9,018 bases of DNA, taken from UBA6136 sp041178325. GTDB lineage: Bacteria > Pseudomonadota > Gammaproteobacteria > Methylococcales > Methylococcaceae. A model generated the notes under the pieces. It had not been told where the DNA came from. It did not search any database and saw only the letters and a list, made by a program, of their open reading frames with translations. Location: NCBI GenBank assembly GCA_041178325.1, contig JBEGVN010000084.1, positions 1-9,018 of the forward strand, given 5' to 3'. Below are positions 6,087 through 9,018 of the stretch, piece by piece (positions within the stretch are counted from its first letter, which is position 1; every line of letters starts with the position of its first letter). The position numbers and the translations under genes are program-made.

Positions 6087-8858
6087 TCAGGAAAGATCTA
6101 AGAGTTTGTCTTTCTGTCGCTCTAAAAAGTCCTCGAGAACGGCGGGGTCAAGAGGCTTTGTGAAGTGAACGTCAAAGCCACTGGCAATGGCCTTTTCCTT
6201 GTCTTCCTTCTGACCCCACCCGCTGAGGGCAACAATCACAATGCGCTTACCCCAGGACTGCTGACGAATCTCCCGGCAGACGTCGTATCCATTCATTTCG
6301 GGCAAGCCGATATCCAGAATAATCAACTGCGGTCTTTTCGATTTGGCTATCGCGATGGCTTTCAGCCCATCTGTGGCTGTATGCACCTCGTTACCCTGTA
6401 ATCCAAGATACAAGGCTAACGTGGCCTGAGCGTCGAGGTTATCGTCGACGACAAGAATACGAAGTCGCTTGGCTCCGGCCTTGGGTTTCGATTCATTCTC
6501 ATCAGATGCGACTGTCTCCGCATCCTCGAGGGGTAGCTTGATGGTGAACTCACAGCCCTTACCTAACCCGTCACTTTGAACCCCGATCTCACCTCCATGA
6601 AGATCAATCAAATGCTTCACCAGATAAAGGCCGATTCCTAATCCATCGTTTGAGGGGGAGCGTGGTTCCTTGATCTGGGTGAACAGGCCAAATACGCTCC
6701 CCTGATCCTCTGGCGCGATCCCTATGCCTTGGTCTTTAATCGCAATGTGCAGAATGTTTCTATCCCGAATCGCTGATACGGTGATTTCTGCATCCCTTGG
6801 GGAAAACTTAATGGCATTGCTGATGAGATTACCCAGGATCTGGAGTAAGCGAACAGGATCTGCATTGATATGAATTTCACCTTCCTCGCAATGCAAGGTG
6901 ATACGTTGCCCCTTTTCCGTCGCCTTCGGGGCGAACATTTCGACGACTTCAACCAGTAGCGGGTAGAGATCAATGGGGTGTCTTTCAAGGGTGATCAGAC
7001 CTCGATTGATGCGGGACACATCCAGCAAATCATCGATCAGCCTTTTTAGATGCTTTGTTTGGCGCGATATGGATCCGACGCACCATTTGAATTGCTCAGG
7101 AGTGATTCCATCTCTCTCCAGGATTCCTGTTGCTATCGCGACCGGAGTCAAAGGATTGCGAAGTTCGTGTGCGAGTGTTGCAAGGAACTCATCCTTTCGT
7201 CGGTCGGCTTCTTCAAGCTTTCCCACAGATGCTGTCAATTCGGACTCAAGTCTTTTTCGATCTGAGATGTCACGGCACACCGTCGCTAAAAACAGTACTT
7301 CCCCAGTATCGGGATCTCTCGGGGCAAGGATAAGTTGGGAAAATTCCTTCAGGCTTCCATCTTGCGTCAGGAAGATGTTGTCACCCTGCCAAGAGCCTGT
7401 GATCATGGCCTGGGGAATGGCCTCCCTAAAAATTCGTTCATACGCCGAGGGTGGATGAGCGTCCTTGATGTTTAATTCGCCAAGAGGCTGCTCTTTACTC
7501 AACCCTAATAAACGCCTTCCAGCGGCATTGAGATAAGTCACCTTTCCATTGAAATCGGCCTCAGCGGGGGAAAAGGCAATCAGGTCATTGCTTGCCTCAA
7601 TGATTCCAACAAGACTCCTCCTTTCAATGTCCGCTTTTCTTCGTTCATCGATATCGGTATGGGTTCCGATGAGCCTTCTCGGATATCCTTCGGCATCTCG
7701 TTCAACAACGCAACCACGGGCTAATATCCAACGATAGCTCCCTTCGTTGTTCCGGATCCGATATTCCAATTCGTAAGCATCACTCAGGTGAGTCTGGTGT
7801 TCAAATGATTGAGCCACATGCTGCACATCCTCTGGATGAATAAAGGTTTTCCAGTGGGTCAACAAATCCGACGTTCGCTCGTCCCAATTGGACTTGGGAA
7901 AAGCAGTATCTGGAGCATAGAAAAGGGTATTTTCTCCAAGATTCCAATCCCATACGCCAATATTGGATACCTTGAGAGCAAACTCCAGCCGCTCTGTCGT
8001 TGTTTCGAGTTCATTCGTGGTCCTCGCGAGCGCTTCAGCATGATCATTGAGTTTTCGATGAAGTTCTTGCGCTTTTTGATGGGCAAGGCTGTCTTGTCTT
8101 ATCTCCTCGAATATATCCGTAATGATGCCGTCCCACTGACTCACTTGATCATCCAAAGAGACCCGATTGGATTGAAGCCTGAGCCATCGAATCTCTCCTC
8201 TGACAATAAAGCGGCCCTCGAAGAAGAAGGGAGTACCATGCCTCAAAGAATCGTTTGAGCGTAGAAGATATTCACGTTCTTCAGGGTGAGCGGCATTGAA
8301 TGCGATCATGGCATTTTCAAGGACTAAATCCTTTTCCACCCCTAAAAGAAAACACGCATGTTCGCTCATGAAATCAAAAGACATCGAACCATCAGATAGG
8401 TCATGTCTGAAGGTGTAGACACCTACAGGTATCGACTCGATTAACGTCTTGACGCGGCTCATGCTGATGTTTGAAGAGGGTATTGACGAATGGCGCGCCG
8501 TCACATCAAACGCTATGCCCGATGATTTGAGGGGTCTTCCGCATTCATCTCTTTGGCTGACCTGCCCACGACTCTGGATCCATCGCCAGTCGCCCGATCG
8601 AACCTGACACCGGAAAATCAGCTCAAAATTACTTGGGTCGCCCATCGCATTCGGGTCCCAATGATTTTTTGCCTTGCTTCGGTCTTCTGGATGAATCATG
8701 GATACCCATGTTGCGAGGTCCACAGGCTCTCCATCCGGTGCGTAACCCAACATATTCCATAGCCCATCAGATCCTTTCATTCGATCTTGAACGTGGTCAT
8801 ATTCCCAAGGCTCGATTTTCGCGGCTGATAGAGCATCAAGATGAAAATCTGAAACCAT
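6087..8858 (-). CDS. Hybrid sensor histidine kinase, soluble, PAS x4-HisKA-HATPase-REC
   Basis: A 923-residue cytoplasmic hybrid kinase. Four PAS/PAC modules lie at about 8-122, 135-252, 290-410 and 412-535; a helical, probably coiled-coil stretch (255-290) separates the second and third. HisKA has H564 in AHELRNPLTP. HATPase_c shows the N box (N681), G1 DQGIGI (D709) and G2 GLGIGL (739-744). The receiver (799-913) has D805/D806, phosphoacceptor D849, S879 and K901. An acidic, Lys-containing linker (780-798) precedes the receiver. No membrane segments are seen, so the signal is intracellular (redox, gas or small ligand), but no heme or flavin signature is obvious. I chose ATG 8858 because GGAG lies 10 bases upstream and the first PAS begins just after it. 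The frame is open to the right edge, with GTG 9005 and ATG 8906 as alternatives, but the extra residues are Ser/Arg-rich and unlike a domain. There is no output domain, so it probably works through a separate partner. Confidence 0.93.
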   Translation of the reverse strand: MVSDFHLDALSAAKIEPWEYDHVQDRMKGSDGLWNMLGYAPDGEPVDLATWVSMIHPEDRSKAKNHWDPNAMGDPSNFELIFRCQVRSGDWRWIQSRGQVSQRDECGRPLKSSGIAFDVTARHSSIPSSNISMSRVKTLIESIPVGVYTFRHDLSDGSMSFDFMSEHACFLLGVEKDLVLENAMIAFNAAHPEEREYLLRSNDSLRHGTPFFFEGRFIVRGEIRWLRLQSNRVSLDDQVSQWDGIITDIFEEIRQDSLAHQKAQELHRKLNDHAEALARTTNELETTTERLEFALKVSNIGVWDWNLGENTLFYAPDTAFPKSNWDERTSDLLTHWKTFIHPEDVQHVAQSFEHQTHLSDAYELEYRIRNNEGSYRWILARGCVVERDAEGYPRRLIGTHTDIDERRKADIERRSLVGIIEASNDLIAFSPAEADFNGKVTYLNAAGRRLLGLSKEQPLGELNIKDAHPPSAYERIFREAIPQAMITGSWQGDNIFLTQDGSLKEFSQLILAPRDPDTGEVLFLATVCRDISDRKRLESELTASVGKLEEADRRKDEFLATLAHELRNPLTPVAIATGILERDGITPEQFKWCVGSISRQTKHLKRLIDDLLDVSRINRGLITLERHPIDLYPLLVEVVEMFAPKATEKGQRITLHCEEGEIHINADPVRLLQILGNLISNAIKFSPRDAEITVSAIRDRNILHIAIKDQGIGIAPEDQGSVFGLFTQIKEPRSPSNDGLGIGLYLVKHLIDLHGGEIGVQSDGLGKGCEFTIKLPLEDAETVASDENESKPKAGAKRLRILVVDDNLDAQATLALYLGLQGNEVHTATDGLKAIAIAKSKRPQLIILDIGLPEMNGYDVCREIRQQSWGKRIVIVALSGWGQKEDKEKAIASGFDVHFTKPLDPAVLEDFLERQKDKLLDLS

Positions 8859-8868
8859 GGAATTATTA

Positions 8869-8872
8869 CTCC
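8869..8872 (-). promoter_or_regulatory. Ribosome binding site supporting the start at 8858
   Basis: On the minus strand this reads GGAG, 10 bases before ATG 8858. The spacing is slightly long but acceptable. The alternative ATG at 8906 has no Shine-Dalgarno, and GTG 9005 lies too near the window edge to judge well. Confidence 0.45.
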
Positions 8873-9018
8873 GGCCACTAATTACCGAACGCTCATTAGG
8901 CGGCATACGAGACCGGCTTTGCTTTGAAATATGACCTGACCCTGTGAGGCTGACTCTGAATAGATCTGAGATGCGAAACGACCTTCTTCTTGAGATGTTC
9001 ACCACCTCGAGTAGGCTC

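Noticed and set aside
6973..7458. Plus-strand 161-codon ORF inside the second kinase
   Set aside because: It is a shadow of the kinase HisKA and PAS-4 coding region on the opposite strand; the product is Ser/Arg-rich without domain character.

Overview
The window looks like chromosomal DNA from a Gram-negative, probably proteobacterial, organism. The base composition is moderate. The genes are soluble multi-PAS hybrid histidine kinases, a predicted periplasmic LTxxQ (Spy/CpxP-like) protein and a cation pump. There is no rRNA, tRNA or other marker that would place it more precisely, and no insertion sequence, integrase, CRISPR array or phage gene was seen.

Layout. (1) Positions 1-1820, plus strand: a hybrid histidine kinase cut by the left edge. 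It has the end of one PAS domain, a complete PAS domain, HisKA, HATPase_c and a C-terminal receiver. (2) Positions 1821-2206: a 386-base gap with no convincing gene, several small dyad-symmetry elements and a possible structured leader. (3) Positions 2207-4972, plus strand: a P-type cation ATPase whose motifs match the type IIC (Na+/K+-ATPase) branch, not the usual bacterial Ca2+ or heavy-metal pumps. (4) Positions 4973-5061: a short convergent junction with a weak terminator-like element. (5) Positions 5746-5062, minus strand: a probable two-gene operon. A small protein of unknown function comes first, then a secreted LTxxQ protein with a strong ribosome binding site, 28 bases apart. (6) Positions 5747-6086: a 340-base intergenic region. 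It holds the putative promoter of that operon and, on the opposite strand, a clear intrinsic terminator with no protein gene in front of it, so a small RNA is a reasonable candidate. (7) Positions 8858-6087, minus strand: a second soluble hybrid histidine kinase with four PAS domains, HisKA, HATPase_c and a receiver.

How the genes may relate. Both kinases lack membrane segments, so they should sense cytoplasmic signals through PAS domains and send phosphate to their own receivers. Neither has a DNA-binding output domain, and no phosphotransfer protein or output regulator is present. The ATPase and the LTxxQ protein would fit ion homeostasis and envelope stress, but nothing in the sequence shows that the kinases control them.

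No wholly new multi-gene system is evident. The items most worth a second look are the orphan plus-strand terminator and candidate small RNA (about 5945-6054), the Na+/K+-ATPase-like pump with its ion-site pattern, and the unknown small protein paired with the LTxxQ gene.
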